A stretch of DNA of 64,000 nt from an uncultured Algibacter sp. (GCA_947502405.1 CANMZT010000003.1:1-64000), one strand, 5' to 3'. Shown: positions 25,712 to 35,687, counted from the stretch's first letter. Notes: generated from the letters alone by a model not told the origin. A program made the numbers and translations.

Positions 25712-26940
25712 TACATCTTATAAATCCAACTCGCAGGATTCTCCGTAGCAGTACCTTTAGACAAAGTAAATCTCAAAATAGTTTCTCCATTAGATGGGTT
25801 TGTAAAAACCTCACCTATAGCTTGTTTAGTTTTTACTTTATCACCCTTTCGCACATATACTTTGGCTAAATTCCTGTAAACAGTTAAGTAATTTCCATGA
25901 CGAATCATTACAATAGGATTCACATTTTTCATTTTCAAAATCTCACTTACTTCACCATCAAAAACCGCTCTGGCTTCAGCACCCTTTACTGTAGCAATAC
26001 GTACACCATTACTTTTTATAGTTAAAGATCTATCAATTGGGTGGCGTTGTGTTCCATAGCCTAAACGCACAAAACCTTTTTCCACTGGCCAAGGCAACTT
26101 TCCTTTATTTGAAACAAAATTTGAAGCCAATACTTTTTCTTCAGCAGTTAAAGCAAATGTTTTAGAACTTGTAGTTTTACCAACTTTTTTATTTGATTTT
26201 ACAATAGCTGCTTTTATAAGTTTATCAATTTCTCTATCAATTCTATCTGCTTCTCGTTGTTTTTTTCGAATTTGTGCTGTATATCTATTCATATTTTTTT
26301 GAATAGATGCCATTAAAATTTGATGTGCTTTACGCTCTTTTTCAAGAGATTTTTGAACCACTCGATTTTCAGCAATAAGTTTCTTTTTATCTTCCTGTTG
26401 CTTTAATAAACGCCCATTGGTCTCTTGTAATTCAATAGCCTTAGCCTTTATGACTTCGCCTTGTTGTTTCTGATGGTCTGAATATTGCTTCATATATTGT
26501 AAGCGCTTGTAAGCCTGCTTAAAATCGTTTGAAGACAACAAAAACATAATACGGCTTTGTTGATTTTTACTTTTATAAGACTTCACTATCATAGCAGCAT
26601 AATCTTCCTTTAACTGCTTTAACTCGTCTCTTAAATCACTTATTTTTTTTTGATTTGAATTGATCTCTCGAGTTAATAAATTAGCCTGCTGATTGGTAAC
26701 TTTTATTAAATTGGATAGCACATTAATCTTATAATTAAAGTCTTCAATTAACGATAATTCAGACTTCGCCTTAGATTTATTTTCATTCCTAAGGGTATTA
26801 ATCTTTTGGATTTCTCTTCGTAATTCTTGTCGGCGAGATTCCAACTGCTTTTGCTTACCGCTTTGCGAAAAACAAAAACTAGAAACAAGTAAAAAACCTA
26901 AAATAAAAAACAGTTTATATGTCCGTTGGCTATCTTTCAT
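25711..26940 (-). CDS. EnvC-like murein hydrolase activator (degenerate M23 domain)
   Basis: 409 residues. Signal peptide 1-25; long coiled coil at about 26-260 (SGKQKQLESRRQELRREI, then LTREINSNQKKISDLRDEL); LytM/M23 fold at about 295-409. The zinc ligands are not conserved: the usual HxxxD position reads in the RHPIDRSLTIKSNGVRI stretch and the HxH position is ILRFTL, so it should not cleave peptidoglycan itself. This is the EnvC pattern, in which the protein activates amidases at the septum. Leftward operon: TPR protein, DUF4292 lipoprotein, then this gene, whose ATG directly follows the upstream TAA. Confidence 0.88.
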   Translation of the reverse strand: MKDSQRTYKLFFILGFLLVSSFCFSQSGKQKQLESRRQELRREIQKINTLRNENKSKAKSELSLIEDFNYKINVLSNLIKVTNQQANLLTREINSNQKKISDLRDELKQLKEDYAAMIVKSYKSKNQQSRIMFLLSSNDFKQAYKRLQYMKQYSDHQKQQGEVIKAKAIELQETNGRLLKQQEDKKKLIAENRVVQKSLEKERKAHQILMASIQKNMNRYTAQIRKKQREADRIDREIDKLIKAAIVKSNKKVGKTTSSKTFALTAEEKVLASNFVSNKGKLPWPVEKGFVRLGYGTQRHPIDRSLTIKSNGVRIATVKGAEARAVFDGEVSEILKMKNVNPIVMIRHGNYLTVYRNLAKVYVRKGDKVKTKQAIGEVFTNPSNGETILRFTLSKGTATENPASWIYKM

Positions 26941-27708
26941 TTAAAGCTCTATTTCTTTAAATCCTGATGGTATTTTAAACGGAAATCTCAGTTCTTCATT
27001 CAAAGACACATTCTTCATTTCCAATTCCACAATCATTTCCTCACTAGCTTCAACAGCAATAACTTTTATAAGTTCTGGTATAATTTGATTCTCAACATCT
27101 TGATACGATAAATAATCAATCTGTAAATGTCTAAACTCTTTAGGTTGCGATATTTGTTGTGATTTCACTTTAAAATTCGACGGATTCAGTAAAAAGAATA
27201 TTTCAAACAAATCCCGTTGATTTTTTGGCTGAACGATATAAGACTCATCATCAACCGAAGCTTTGTAATCGCCAGTATTCATCTTATAAATCGTTTCGCC
27301 TAATAATAAGTTCTGAACCTTTTCAAAATCCAATTCCGTTCCTAATAAATCACTCAAATATTTATAATCGCCATCAAAATAAGTTTTGTCTAACTTATTA
27401 TAAAAACTCACTTTTTCGGGAGTGACTAAAGCTCTAATAACAGAGAATGTAGCACTTATCCATAAGGCTTCATCTTTTTTAGCCCTAAAACTAACCGTAT
27501 GAGTTTGAGACTTTCCCTTTTGTGTATAAGTTATTTTAAGTCTAGACTGCAAGGTTTTAAAATTGGCAGCTTGTTTAGCATTCTCCTTTATCAATTGTCT
27601 GGTAGATAGCTTAAAATTAGCCTCACCATTACCAATCGTTTTTGCAGATTTGCAACTAAACACAATTGCAAGTAGCATCAATAAAATAAACTTTGAAAAT
27701 TTATACAT
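26941..27708 (-). CDS. DUF4292-type lipoprotein (LolB-like fold suspected)
   Basis: 255 residues from ATG 27708; a TTG codon immediately upstream is also in frame but the ATG overlaps the TPR stop as TGATG, favouring coupling. Lipoprotein signal with lipobox VFSC. The rest is beta-rich with LQSRLKITYTQKGKSQTHTVSFRAKKDEALWISA, the N-terminal hallmark of DUF4292, a Bacteroidota family that resembles LolA/LolB lipoprotein carriers. Likely envelope maturation, partner of the EnvC-like protein encoded downstream. Family assignment is from memory. Confidence 0.75.
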   Translation of the reverse strand: MYKFSKFILLMLLAIVFSCKSAKTIGNGEANFKLSTRQLIKENAKQAANFKTLQSRLKITYTQKGKSQTHTVSFRAKKDEALWISATFSVIRALVTPEKVSFYNKLDKTYFDGDYKYLSDLLGTELDFEKVQNLLLGETIYKMNTGDYKASVDDESYIVQPKNQRDLFEIFFLLNPSNFKVKSQQISQPKEFRHLQIDYLSYQDVENQIIPELIKVIAVEASEEMIVELEMKNVSLNEELRFPFKIPSGFKEIEL

Positions 27709-29066
27709 CAATTTGGGGATTGTTTTTGTTTTGCTTTATCACTAAACGTTTTTGCTTTGGTTGTATTGTTTAGCAAAGTATGCGCCTTACTAAGTTGGTT
27801 ATAAAAATCGACTTCCATTTTAGTATCGTCAATAATATAATCTAAACCAGTTTCAAGAGTTTCTATGGCATCCTTAGCTTCATTAAGTTCATTTAAAGCC
27901 ACTCCGTGTATTAAATATAAAACGGGTTGAGAAGGAAATATCTCAAGAGCTTCAGCGGTTTTTTCTTTAGCTGAGTCATACTTTTTTAAGTCTAAATAAA
28001 GTAGCATTACATTTCTTAATATGCCAAAGTTATTGGGCTCTAGTTTAAGTGCAGCCTCAAAATTTTCCAAGGCCTTAACCTTATCGTTTTTAGCTAAATA
28101 ATATTGCCCTAATTCTTCAACAGATTTACTATCGTTAGCATCACTAACCATAGCTGTAGCTTCAATTAAATCCGTTTCGTATTCTGGATTTTTCTTTACA
28201 AACTTTACAAAATCTGAGAGTACTTTTACCTTGGCTTCTGGCTTAATTTCTGTGCTTTTAACCACTATTTTCATAGACTCAATAGCTTTTTCAGCATCAT
28301 TATCATCCAAATAAAATTTGTATAAAGCCAAATGCACCAGTTGTGAGTTTGGATTAATCTTCAATAACTCTTTAGCAGTTTCAAAAGCTTTATCCTTTTC
28401 GTTATTCTCACTATATCGGAAAATTAGCGCCAAATAATTTGATTCTTTTTCTGGATTATTTTCAACCCGACTTTCTAAATTCTTTATCTGGTCTTTCTTG
28501 CGTCCTGTGGCTTCATAAATTCGGTTTCGCATTATATCTCTACTAACCGAAACACCAAATTCAGCATCCAGCGCATCTAAAACCTCTAAAGCTTCATCAT
28601 ACTTTTTCGTTTTCACATAAAGCGATGCCAAATCTTCTTTATAATCGGGATGAAATCTAACCAACTGCTTAACAGTATTTAATGCTTTATCATGTTCATT
28701 TTGAGAAGCATAAAACCCATAAAGTTCATCTAAAAACCACTCATTATCAGGGTCTTTATCTACGGCTTTTTTTAAAGCATCCTCTGCAGCTCCAAAATTT
28801 TTAAGTTTACTATGGCTCTTTCCCAATTCAAAATATAAAACAGGTACAGAGTTGTCAACCTCAATAGCTTTTTGAAGAGCTTCAACTGCTCTATCATAAT
28901 TCTCTATGCCTTTTTGTTTTAAGGCTTCGTAAAATAGCTCTTGAAACTTATCTTCATTTTCACCTAAATCGTCATCGGGTGTTTTATTAAAATCTACTTG
29001 GGCATGGTTTAGTTGCGGAAGCAAAAGCATTCCAAAGAAAACAAGTATGTAGATTAATCGTTTCAT
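27708..29066 (-). CDS. Secreted tetratricopeptide repeat protein
   Basis: 452 residues, signal peptide 1-22, then tandem TPR units across about 35-440 (for example YDRAVEALQKAIEVDNSVPVLYFELGK and FGAAEDALKKAVDKDPDNEWFLDELYG). TPR arrays form protein-binding solenoids; here it is probably periplasmic. First gene of the operon with the DUF4292 lipoprotein and EnvC-like protein, with a 1-nt stop/start overlap to the former. Specific partners cannot be read. A GGGCGTTACCC-type element occupies its upstream gap. Confidence 0.85.
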   Translation of the reverse strand: MKRLIYILVFFGMLLLPQLNHAQVDFNKTPDDDLGENEDKFQELFYEALKQKGIENYDRAVEALQKAIEVDNSVPVLYFELGKSHSKLKNFGAAEDALKKAVDKDPDNEWFLDELYGFYASQNEHDKALNTVKQLVRFHPDYKEDLASLYVKTKKYDEALEVLDALDAEFGVSVSRDIMRNRIYEATGRKKDQIKNLESRVENNPEKESNYLALIFRYSENNEKDKAFETAKELLKINPNSQLVHLALYKFYLDDNDAEKAIESMKIVVKSTEIKPEAKVKVLSDFVKFVKKNPEYETDLIEATAMVSDANDSKSVEELGQYYLAKNDKVKALENFEAALKLEPNNFGILRNVMLLYLDLKKYDSAKEKTAEALEIFPSQPVLYLIHGVALNELNEAKDAIETLETGLDYIIDDTKMEVDFYNQLSKAHTLLNNTTKAKTFSDKAKQKQSPN

Positions 29067-29079
29067 TTTATAAGTATTT

Positions 29080-29184
29080 GGGCGTTACCCTAAGCGTCTG
29101 GCTTTACGCTAATAGTTTTGGCTCGATGCACGCCTCGCCAAAAGCTGCCGCTATATCCCGATAGCTATGGGGACTAACGCGGGC
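29080..29184. repeat. Dispersed GGGCGTTACCC...CTAACGCGGGC element
   Basis: Third copy of the family at 20463 and 25553. Starts GGGCGTTACCC, ends GACTAACGCGGGC, with an imperfect copy of the CCCGATAGCTATCGGG palindrome at about 29156-29172. No gene in 29067-29239. Confidence 0.7.
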
Positions 29185-29239
29185 TAAACAGCTAGCAATC
29201 TGCCTTCAATAGCTTTATTATTATCAACTTTAAACAGTT

Positions 29240-30262
29240 TTACTGCTCCAAAACCGAATAATCGCCTATGCTAATACTAGTAAACTCACCATCATATTTT
29301 ACATGGTTCCCAATCATAGCATTATCTAAATTAGCATTTTTAATTAATGTGTTGGTTTGTATTAAGCTGTTTTTAACAGTTGAGTTTTCAATAACCGTAC
29401 CATCTCCAACAGAAACAAACGGACCGATAGTTGTGTTTTTTAACACCACATTTTCACCAATGAAACAAGGTTCAATAACATTAGCATTATCCAATGTAGC
29501 TGAAGATGCTACTAATTGCTCTTCGCCATCAGCTTTTAAAAATCCTAACATACGTTGGTTGGTTTCTATAGTAATGGCTTTGTTACCACAGTCCATCCAC
29601 TCGTCTACCGTTCCTGTTTTAAATATTTTGCCTTCAGCCATCATGCGCTTAATACCATCATTAATTTGGTATTCGCCACCATTCATAATGTTTTCATCTA
29701 AGATTTCTTGTAGCTTTCCTTTTAAAACAGCAATATCTTTAAAGTAGTATATTCCAATTACTGCTTGGTCGCTCACAAAGCTTTCTGGTTTTTCAACTAG
29801 CTCTACAATTTCATCATTGTCATTTAACTTAACAACACCGTAAGCTTCTGGGTTATCCACCTGTTTAGTCCAAATAACGCTATCTGCAGTTGGATCTAAA
29901 TCAAACTCAGCTCTAATCAAGGTATCTGCGTATGCAATAACTGCAGGACCTGTAAGTGATGGTTCTGCACACATGATAGCATGACCTGTACCAAGCGGTT
30001 TGTCTTGTCTATAAATGGATGCTTTAGCCCCTAAATCGGTTGCTAATTTTTCTAAACTTGAAACGACATCGTCTCCAAACCACGCTGGATCTCCTAAAAC
30101 AAACGCAATTTCATCAATTGGTTGCTTTAATACTTTCGCAATATCCTTAACGAGTCTATGCACTATTGGCTGACCTGCAACAGGAATTAATGGTTTTGGT
30201 ACTGTTAAACTGTGTGGGCGTAATCGAGAACCTCGACCTGCCATGGGTACTATTATTTTCAT
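29240..30262 (-). CDS. Sugar-phosphate nucleotidyltransferase (NDP-sugar pyrophosphorylase type)
   Basis: 340 residues. N-terminal nucleotidyltransferase domain (1-about 235) with the activation loop PMAGRGSRLRPHSLTVPKPLIP, the GTGHAIMCA segment and the metal-binding DTLIRAEF, then VDEWMDCGN. The C-terminus (about 255-340) has left-handed beta-helix hexapeptide turns (IEPCFIGENVVLKNTTIGPFVS). It makes an NDP-sugar from NTP and a sugar 1-phosphate; sugar specificity is not determinable. Supply of sugar donors for the window's polysaccharide genes is possible but they are 20 kb away. Lies downstream of dut. Confidence 0.85.
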   Translation of the reverse strand: MKIIVPMAGRGSRLRPHSLTVPKPLIPVAGQPIVHRLVKDIAKVLKQPIDEIAFVLGDPAWFGDDVVSSLEKLATDLGAKASIYRQDKPLGTGHAIMCAEPSLTGPAVIAYADTLIRAEFDLDPTADSVIWTKQVDNPEAYGVVKLNDNDEIVELVEKPESFVSDQAVIGIYYFKDIAVLKGKLQEILDENIMNGGEYQINDGIKRMMAEGKIFKTGTVDEWMDCGNKAITIETNQRMLGFLKADGEEQLVASSATLDNANVIEPCFIGENVVLKNTTIGPFVSVGDGTVIENSTVKNSLIQTNTLIKNANLDNAMIGNHVKYDGEFTSISIGDYSVLEQ

Positions 30263-30275
30263 TGATTAAACTTTT

Positions 30276-30300
30276 GTCATTCCCTCAAAGGAGGGAATTA
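30276..30300. repeat. REP-like palindrome
   Basis: Arms ATTCCCTC / GAGGGAAT around AAAG, a base-compensated variant of the same stem family, between dut and the nucleotidyltransferase gene. Confidence 0.7.
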
Positions 30301-30334
30301 TTAAATTTTATATTTTTTTGTTAAAAACAAACAT

Positions 30335-30769
30335 TTACTTCACTCCTGTACTTCCAAACCCGCCTTCTCCACGATCCGTAGCTGATAATTCATCAACCTG
30401 AACCCATTCCGCACGCTCATGTTTTGCGATGACTAATTGTGCAATACGTTCGCCGTTATTTATGATAAAATCTTCATTCGAAAGGTTTACTAAAATCACG
30501 CCTATTTCACCTCTATAATCGGCATCTATAGTTCCAGGCGCATTTAGTACAGTAATGCCTTTTTTAGCAGCTAAACCACTTCTGGGACGCACTTGTGCTT
30601 CTATACCCACAGGAAGCTCTATAAATAGCCCTGTGCCCAAAATACTGCGTTCCAAAGGCTTTAAAACCCTTGATTCCGATATATTTGCACGTAAATCCAT
30701 TCCAGCTGAAGCAAGTGTCTCATAATGTGGTAAATCGTGACTGGATTTGTTTATTATTTTAATTTGCAT
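30335..30769 (-). CDS. dut: Deoxyuridine 5'-triphosphate nucleotidohydrolase
   Basis: 144 residues, the size of trimeric dUTPases. It hydrolyses dUTP to dUMP and PPi, preventing uracil incorporation and feeding dTMP synthesis. The five motifs are visible: [10 protein letters not shown] (I), RPRSGLAAK (II), [17 protein letters not shown] (III, with the catalytic Asp), ERIAQLVI (IV) and [10 protein letters not shown] (V). Downstream of the DUF6090 gene on the same strand, separated by a 16-bp inverted repeat pair. Confidence 0.95.
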   Translation of the reverse strand: MQIKIINKSSHDLPHYETLASAGMDLRANISESRVLKPLERSILGTGLFIELPVGIEAQVRPRSGLAAKKGITVLNAPGTIDADYRGEIGVILVNLSNEDFIINNGERIAQLVIAKHERAEWVQVDELSATDRGEGGFGSTGVK

Positions 30770-30785
30770 GTTTATTATTGTTTGT

Positions 30786-30848
30786 TCGAGCGCAGTCGAG
30801 AACTATTATTGTGTTCTACATTTAAAATGACCTCTCGACTGCGCTCGA
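30786..30848. repeat. Long-range inverted repeat, TCGAGCGCAGTCGAGA arms
   Basis: Perfect 16-bp arms at 30786-30801 and 30833-30848, 31 bp apart. They fill the gap between the DUF6090 gene and dut. The core GAGCGCAGTC recurs at 20633-20642 and, as GACTGCGCTC, at 34065-34074. Confidence 0.8.
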
Positions 30849-30862
30849 GGGGACAACTAAGT

Positions 30863-31615
30863 TTATTCCTGTTTTTTAATTTCTTCTTCTAATAAATTGA
30901 TGATTGAAACCATTTCTTTTCTTAAAATTGGGCCTTCTGCAAAAATAGACCTCATCCAACCATTTATATGAATCATTAAATTATTGTATTGTTGAGATTT
31001 AAAGAATTTAATAAAATTTTTCTTAACCTCTACTGCTTCGTTATCATAGCCGCCATTGCCTGTAAAATAACTAAAACTACCCACAGGTTCACTTAATTCA
31101 TAAGGATAGAGGTTATCTATTGCAAATGTTTTAACCCCTAGTTCTTCATCTTGATAATCTCTCACCAAGTCTTGAAGTCTAGCAATTTTACTTTTTAAAG
31201 TATCGTTAGATATTAGCTCTATCTTACCTGAATTAATTACAGCATTATAAATACCTTGAAAAGGATCGAACGTATAATTCCTATTTACTTTTCTTAGTAT
31301 TGAAAATAAGCTATCCGCAGACAACGATTTTAAATCAGCTAACATTGAATAATGAATCACTTTTTTACGGCTTTGATGAAACTTATATGCATTATCAAAT
31401 TTCTCAAGGTTTTCTTTAAATTCCCCAAGTAAACTTTTAAGTATTTTCTGTTCTTCTTTTTTAAGCTCTCTATTGTTATTCCAAGTATTAACTTGTAATG
31501 CTAATAAAATACCTATCATTACTAGGATGATTTCTCCAATAGCATATTTTAAATACTTCCCCGTCTTGTTATCATCAAGAAGTTGTTTTCGGATTTTATT
31601 GAAAAACTTAATCAT
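30863..31615 (-). CDS. DUF6090-type membrane protein
   Basis: 250 residues. The N-terminus matches the Flavobacteriaceae DUF6090 pattern: basic segment (IRKQLLDDNKTGKYLKYAIGEI), then one TM helix at about 28-45 (ILVMIGILLALQVNTWN) and a soluble, helix-rich remainder facing the periplasm (or cytoplasm). No catalytic motif seen. The family is widespread and unstudied as far as I know. Its ATG overlaps the 3' end of the flippase gene by 4 bp, so the two are cotranscribed. Confidence 0.75.
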   Translation of the reverse strand: MIKFFNKIRKQLLDDNKTGKYLKYAIGEIILVMIGILLALQVNTWNNNRELKKEEQKILKSLLGEFKENLEKFDNAYKFHQSRKKVIHYSMLADLKSLSADSLFSILRKVNRNYTFDPFQGIYNAVINSGKIELISNDTLKSKIARLQDLVRDYQDEELGVKTFAIDNLYPYELSEPVGSFSYFTGNGGYDNEAVEVKKNFIKFFKSQQYNNLMIHINGWMRSIFAEGPILRKEMVSIINLLEEEIKKQE

Positions 31616-33069
31616 CTAGCTTTTAGTAATCTTTTAATCTCGCCTTTTTCAAATATATAAACGATACTCAAAAATACAATTAACATCGTTATTCCAACAA
31701 AATAATTAGCTCTAAACTGATAAAAATAGACTAATGAAAATACTATTGAAATTGTTAAATACAAACCTATTTTCTTTAAGTTATAAGGTATAGGGTAATA
31801 CTTTCTTCCGAAATAATAGGACAGCAAAACCATACTCCCGTAAGCTGCTAAAGTTGCTATTGCAGATCCTTTATAACTTATAATCGGAATTAACCATACA
31901 TTTAAAACTAAGGTAATAATAGCTCCAACGACAGAAATATAAGCACCAAACTTGGTGCGATCCGTTATTTTATACCAAACTGAAAGGTTGTGATAAATAC
32001 CCAAACAAAAACTGGCAATAAGAATAATGGGCACAATCCACATGGCTTCCCAAAAAGCTTCATCTCTAATTATAATCACTTTAATAAAATCTGAAAAAAC
32101 GACAACAGTTAATAAAATAACTGAACCAAAAACTACAAAATATTCTAAAATTCTAGCATAATTTTTTTGAGGGTTTTCACTTTTTGCGTGACTAAAGAAA
32201 TAAGGTTCTATACCTAAACGGAAAGCAGTAGCAAACAGCGTCATAAATAACGCTAACTTATAACATGCCGAAAACATGCCTACTTCAACTTCTGGATTTT
32301 CAGCAGTTGATAAACTACTATCTAGTAAAATACGATTAAAAGTTTCAATAGTTGTGTACGCTAAACCAGCTACTAATACTGGAAGTGCATAACGCAACAT
32401 CTGTTTCCATAGTTTCGCATTAAATACATATTTGATTTTTCCGTAAAACGACAACATTAAAATAAGTGTAATACCACTTGCAAAGAGAGTAGCAATAAGT
32501 ACATAGCTAATTTCAAAATTCGGCTTATAAATTGAAGCAAATACGTCGTTTTGTTTTGCTAAATCAGTCAATAGTAAAAAGAAAAATAGATTAAGCCCTA
32601 TGTTGATTGCTACATTTGTAATTTTTATAATCGCATATTTTATAGGTTTTGCTTTAGCACGTAACCAAGCAAAAGGGATGATAACCAAAGCATCTAAAAG
32701 TAAAATCCAAAGTACAAAACTAATATGTTTTACTTTTATATCAGTAACTTCAGCGATTTGATTTTTAAAAACAAATGCTAAAATAAATATAGCTAGTGAG
32801 GTAAAAATAATTGATAATGCCGATGTTCCAACGACTTTATCTTGGTCGTCCTCCTTATTAAAAAAACGAAAAAAAGCCGTCTCCATTCCGTACGCTAAAA
32901 TCACATTAAATATGGCAAACCACGAAAATATAATAGAGACTTTACCATAAATACCAACAGCCATTACCTCTGTATAGAGTGGCGTGAGTAAAAAGGTTAG
33001 CATTCTGGGTAGTACAGTAGCTAAGCCATAAATGAAGGTTTGTTTGAAAAGTGATTTAAATGCGCTCAA
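31612..33069 (-). CDS. Polysaccharide flippase (Wzx/MATE-like, MOP superfamily)
   Basis: 485 residues with about 12-14 TM helices, starting FKSLFKQTFIYGLATVLPRMLTFLLTPLYT, the normal N-terminus of this flavobacterial group. It would flip lipid-linked sugar units across the inner membrane. The start is a TTG at 33069; the next ATG is at residue 23, inside the first helix, so the TTG is preferred. It is distant from the main polysaccharide locus (63% further along) and directly follows the ATP synthase terminator. Cotranscribed with the DUF6090 gene. Substrate unknown. Confidence 0.8.
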   Translation of the reverse strand: MSAFKSLFKQTFIYGLATVLPRMLTFLLTPLYTEVMAVGIYGKVSIIFSWFAIFNVILAYGMETAFFRFFNKEDDQDKVVGTSALSIIFTSLAIFILAFVFKNQIAEVTDIKVKHISFVLWILLLDALVIIPFAWLRAKAKPIKYAIIKITNVAINIGLNLFFFLLLTDLAKQNDVFASIYKPNFEISYVLIATLFASGITLILMLSFYGKIKYVFNAKLWKQMLRYALPVLVAGLAYTTIETFNRILLDSSLSTAENPEVEVGMFSACYKLALFMTLFATAFRLGIEPYFFSHAKSENPQKNYARILEYFVVFGSVILLTVVVFSDFIKVIIIRDEAFWEAMWIVPIILIASFCLGIYHNLSVWYKITDRTKFGAYISVVGAIITLVLNVWLIPIISYKGSAIATLAAYGSMVLLSYYFGRKYYPIPYNLKKIGLYLTISIVFSLVYFYQFRANYFVGITMLIVFLSIVYIFEKGEIKRLLKAR

Positions 33070-33110
33070 AAGTGCGTTTTTTGATAAGCTAAAAATAGGG
33101 CTTTTAAAAC

Positions 33111-33140
33111 AAAAAAACCTAACTCGTTAAAGTTAGGTTT
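33111..33140 (-). terminator. Intrinsic terminator of the ATP synthase cluster
   Basis: Stem AAACCTAACT (33115-33124) with AGTTAGGTTT (33131-33140), 6-nt loop; an A-run at 33110-33117 gives a U tract for leftward transcripts leaving atpG. Confidence 0.85.
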
Positions 33141-33155
33141 ATATATTTTGAATGA

Positions 33156-33176
33156 GACCCCTGTCTTCACAGGAAC
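33156..33176. repeat. Degenerate REP-like palindrome
   Basis: Short stem CCTGT / ACAGG inside GACCCCTGTC...ACAGGAAC, between atpG and its terminator. Confidence 0.45.
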
Positions 33177-33179
33177 TTA

Positions 33180-34040
33180 TTAATTATTCAAAGCTTCCGC
33201 TCCACCAACAATCTCAAGGATTTCGTTAGTAATAGCCGCTTGACGTGCTTTGTTATATGTTAATTTAAGCTGATCTCTTAATTCGGTTGCGTTATCAGTT
33301 GCTTTGTGCATTGCCGTCATACGTGCACCATGCTCTGAAGCAAAAGAATCTCTGACACCTTTGTACAATTGTGTTTTTAAAGACTTTGGAATCAATTCTT
33401 CAACGATTTCTAATTTCGATGGCTCAAAAATATAGTCCGAATTAGCATTAGCCTCACCTTCAACGGGTACAATTGGTAAAAACTGCTCTGTCATTACAAT
33501 TTGAGTGGCTGCATTCTTGAACTTGTTATATACAATTTCAATTTTATCAAACTCGCCAGCAACAAATTTATCCATTAAAAGTTGAGCAATTTCAGCAACA
33601 TTATCAAAAGTTAAATCATCATAGACTTCACTTTTATTGGCAATAACATTATTCGTCTTTTTAAAAGCATCATTTGCTTTTTTACCAATAGCTAAATAAG
33701 AAACTTCTTGATTAGCATAAGTTTCATCAGTTAATTTATTAACCTCTTTAATAATGTTTGAATTAAATGCACCTGCTAATCCTCTATTTGAAGTTATAGC
33801 AACAATAAGCACTTTTTTTAATTCACGTTGTTCAGAATATGCACTTCCAGAATCTACATCTAAAGTTGCACTTAAACTTTGTAAAAGTTCAGTTAACTTA
33901 TCTGCATAAGGACGCATTGCAGTAATGGCATCTTGAGCCTTCTTTAACTTTGCAGCAGATACCATTTTCATGGCACTAGTAATCTGCATCGTTGAAGATA
34001 CTGAAGATATTCTGTTACGTATTTCTTTTAAGTTTGCCAT
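33180..34040 (-). CDS. atpG: F1-ATP synthase gamma subunit
   Basis: 286 residues. The central rotor stalk of F1: long N- and C-terminal helices (MANLKEIRNRISSVSSTMQITSAMKMVSAAKLKKA, and ITNEILEIVGGAEALNN at the end) around a Rossmann-like core (LIVAITSNRGLAGAFN). It couples c-ring rotation to catalysis. Last gene of the leftward atp cluster, 66 bp after atpA, followed by a strong terminator. In many bacteria atpD and atpC follow here; they do not in this window. Confidence 0.96.
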   Translation of the reverse strand: MANLKEIRNRISSVSSTMQITSAMKMVSAAKLKKAQDAITAMRPYADKLTELLQSLSATLDVDSGSAYSEQRELKKVLIVAITSNRGLAGAFNSNIIKEVNKLTDETYANQEVSYLAIGKKANDAFKKTNNVIANKSEVYDDLTFDNVAEIAQLLMDKFVAGEFDKIEIVYNKFKNAATQIVMTEQFLPIVPVEGEANANSDYIFEPSKLEIVEELIPKSLKTQLYKGVRDSFASEHGARMTAMHKATDNATELRDQLKLTYNKARQAAITNEILEIVGGAEALNN

Positions 34041-34057
34041 TCTTTATTTTTATAAAG

Positions 34058-34083
34058 ACTCTTCGACTGCGCTCAGAGTGACA
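34058..34083. repeat. Palindromic GACTGCGCTC unit between atpA and atpG
   Basis: ACTCT...AGAGT outer stem around TCGACTGCGCTC, related to the arms at 30786-30848. Confidence 0.55.
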
Positions 34084-34106
34084 TTAGTTTTAAAATTTAA
34101 GCTTTT

Positions 34107-35687
34107 CTAAGCTCTATATTTCCCTGATAAATCTTTAGCTACAGCTGTTAATGTATCTGTAACCTCATCAGTTAATTTACCTGCTTTTAAAGTATCTAAA
34201 ACACCTCTGTGCTTAGCGTTTAAGAATTCAATGAAATCTCTTTCAAATTCTTTTACTTTATCAACAGGAACGTCTTTTAATAAGTTTTTAGATCCAGCAT
34301 AAATGATGGCTACTTGATCTTCAACAGTAAACGGATCATTTTGCGCTTGTTTTAAGATTTCAACGTTACGTTTACCTTTTTCAATTACGTTTAAAGTAAC
34401 GGCATCTAAATCTGAACCAAACTTAGCAAATGCTTCTAGCTCACGGAACTGTGCTTGGTCTAATTTTAATGTACCAGATACTTTCTTCATAGATTTAATC
34501 TGTGCGTTACCACCAACACGAGATACCGAAATACCTACGTTAATTGCTGGACGTACACCAGAGTTAAATAAATCTCCATCCAAGAAGATTTGCCCATCAG
34601 TAATAGAAATTACGTTTGTTGGGATATATGCCGAAACGTCACCCGCTTGTGTTTCAATAATTGGTAATGCTGTTAAAGAACCTCCACCCTTCACCATTGG
34701 TTTTAATGAATCTGGTAAATCGTTCATGTCTTTAGCAATAGAATCATCATTGATAACTTTTGCAGAACGCTCTAATAATCTAGAGTGTAAGTAGAAAACG
34801 TCACCTGGATACGCCTCACGTCCTGGTGGTCTTCTTAATAATAAAGATACCTCACGGTAAGCTACCGCTTGCTTTGATAAATCATCATAAATGATTAATG
34901 CTGGACGACCAGTATCTCTAAAATACTCACCAATTGCAGCACCTGCCATAGGAGCGTATACTTGCATTGGTGCAGGATCTGATGCATTTGCAGCTACAAT
35001 AGTTGTGTAAGCTAATGCACCTCTTTCTTCTAATACTTTAGCAATGTTTGCTACAGTAGATGCTTTTTGACCTACAGCAACATATATACAATATACAGGC
35101 TCACCTGCATCATAAAATTCTTTTTGATTTAAGATGGTATCAATACAAACGGTTGTTTTACCAGTTTGACGGTCACCAATTACCAACTCACGTTGCCCTC
35201 TACCTACAGGAATCATAGCATCAATAGATTTAATACCTGTTTGTAATGGCTCTGTTACTGGCTCACGGAAAACAACACCAGGCGCTTTACGCTCTAATGG
35301 CATTTCGTAAGTATCTCCAGAAATTGGTCCTTTACCATCGATAGGATTTCCTAAAGTATCAACCACACGTCCAACTATACCTTCACCTACATTAATTGAA
35401 GCAATACGCTCTGTACGTTTTACAGTTGACCCTTCTTTTACTCCAGATGAACCTCCTAATAATACAATACCAACGTTATCTTCTTCAAGGTTAAGTACAA
35501 TACCTTCTAATCCGCCTTCGAATTCTACTAACTCACCATATTGGGCGTTAGATAATCCATAAGCACGTACAATACCATCACCTACAGTTAATACAGTTCC
35601 TACTTCATCCAATGAAGCACTTGCTTCAAAACCTGAAAGTTGTTTTTTTAAGATTGCTGATATTTCAGCTGGTTTTACTTCTGCCAT
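34107..35687 (-). CDS. atpA: F1-ATP synthase alpha subunit
   Basis: 526 residues, the nucleotide-binding non-catalytic subunit of the alpha3beta3 head. Walker A GDRQTGKT is at 171-178 and the Walker B region is [34 protein letters not shown], containing the family signature. Full length. It follows atpH by 28 bp and precedes atpG. Confidence 0.98.
   Translation of the reverse strand: MAEVKPAEISAILKKQLSGFEASASLDEVGTVLTVGDGIVRAYGLSNAQYGELVEFEGGLEGIVLNLEEDNVGIVLLGGSSGVKEGSTVKRTERIASINVGEGIVGRVVDTLGNPIDGKGPISGDTYEMPLERKAPGVVFREPVTEPLQTGIKSIDAMIPVGRGQRELVIGDRQTGKTTVCIDTILNQKEFYDAGEPVYCIYVAVGQKASTVANIAKVLEERGALAYTTIVAANASDPAPMQVYAPMAGAAIGEYFRDTGRPALIIYDDLSKQAVAYREVSLLLRRPPGREAYPGDVFYLHSRLLERSAKVINDDSIAKDMNDLPDSLKPMVKGGGSLTALPIIETQAGDVSAYIPTNVISITDGQIFLDGDLFNSGVRPAINVGISVSRVGGNAQIKSMKKVSGTLKLDQAQFRELEAFAKFGSDLDAVTLNVIEKGKRNVEILKQAQNDPFTVEDQVAIIYAGSKNLLKDVPVDKVKEFERDFIEFLNAKHRGVLDTLKAGKLTDEVTDTLTAVAKDLSGKYRA

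Noticed and set aside
25495-25869. 124-residue reading frame on the plus strand
   Set aside because: It runs through the end of a small lipoprotein gene, repeats and the antisense of the EnvC-like gene; composition is not that of a real protein.
31612-33069. Flippase as part of the polysaccharide operon at 51-64 kb
   Set aside because: It is about 20 kb away, on a separate transcript with DUF6090, and the main operon has its own Wzx.
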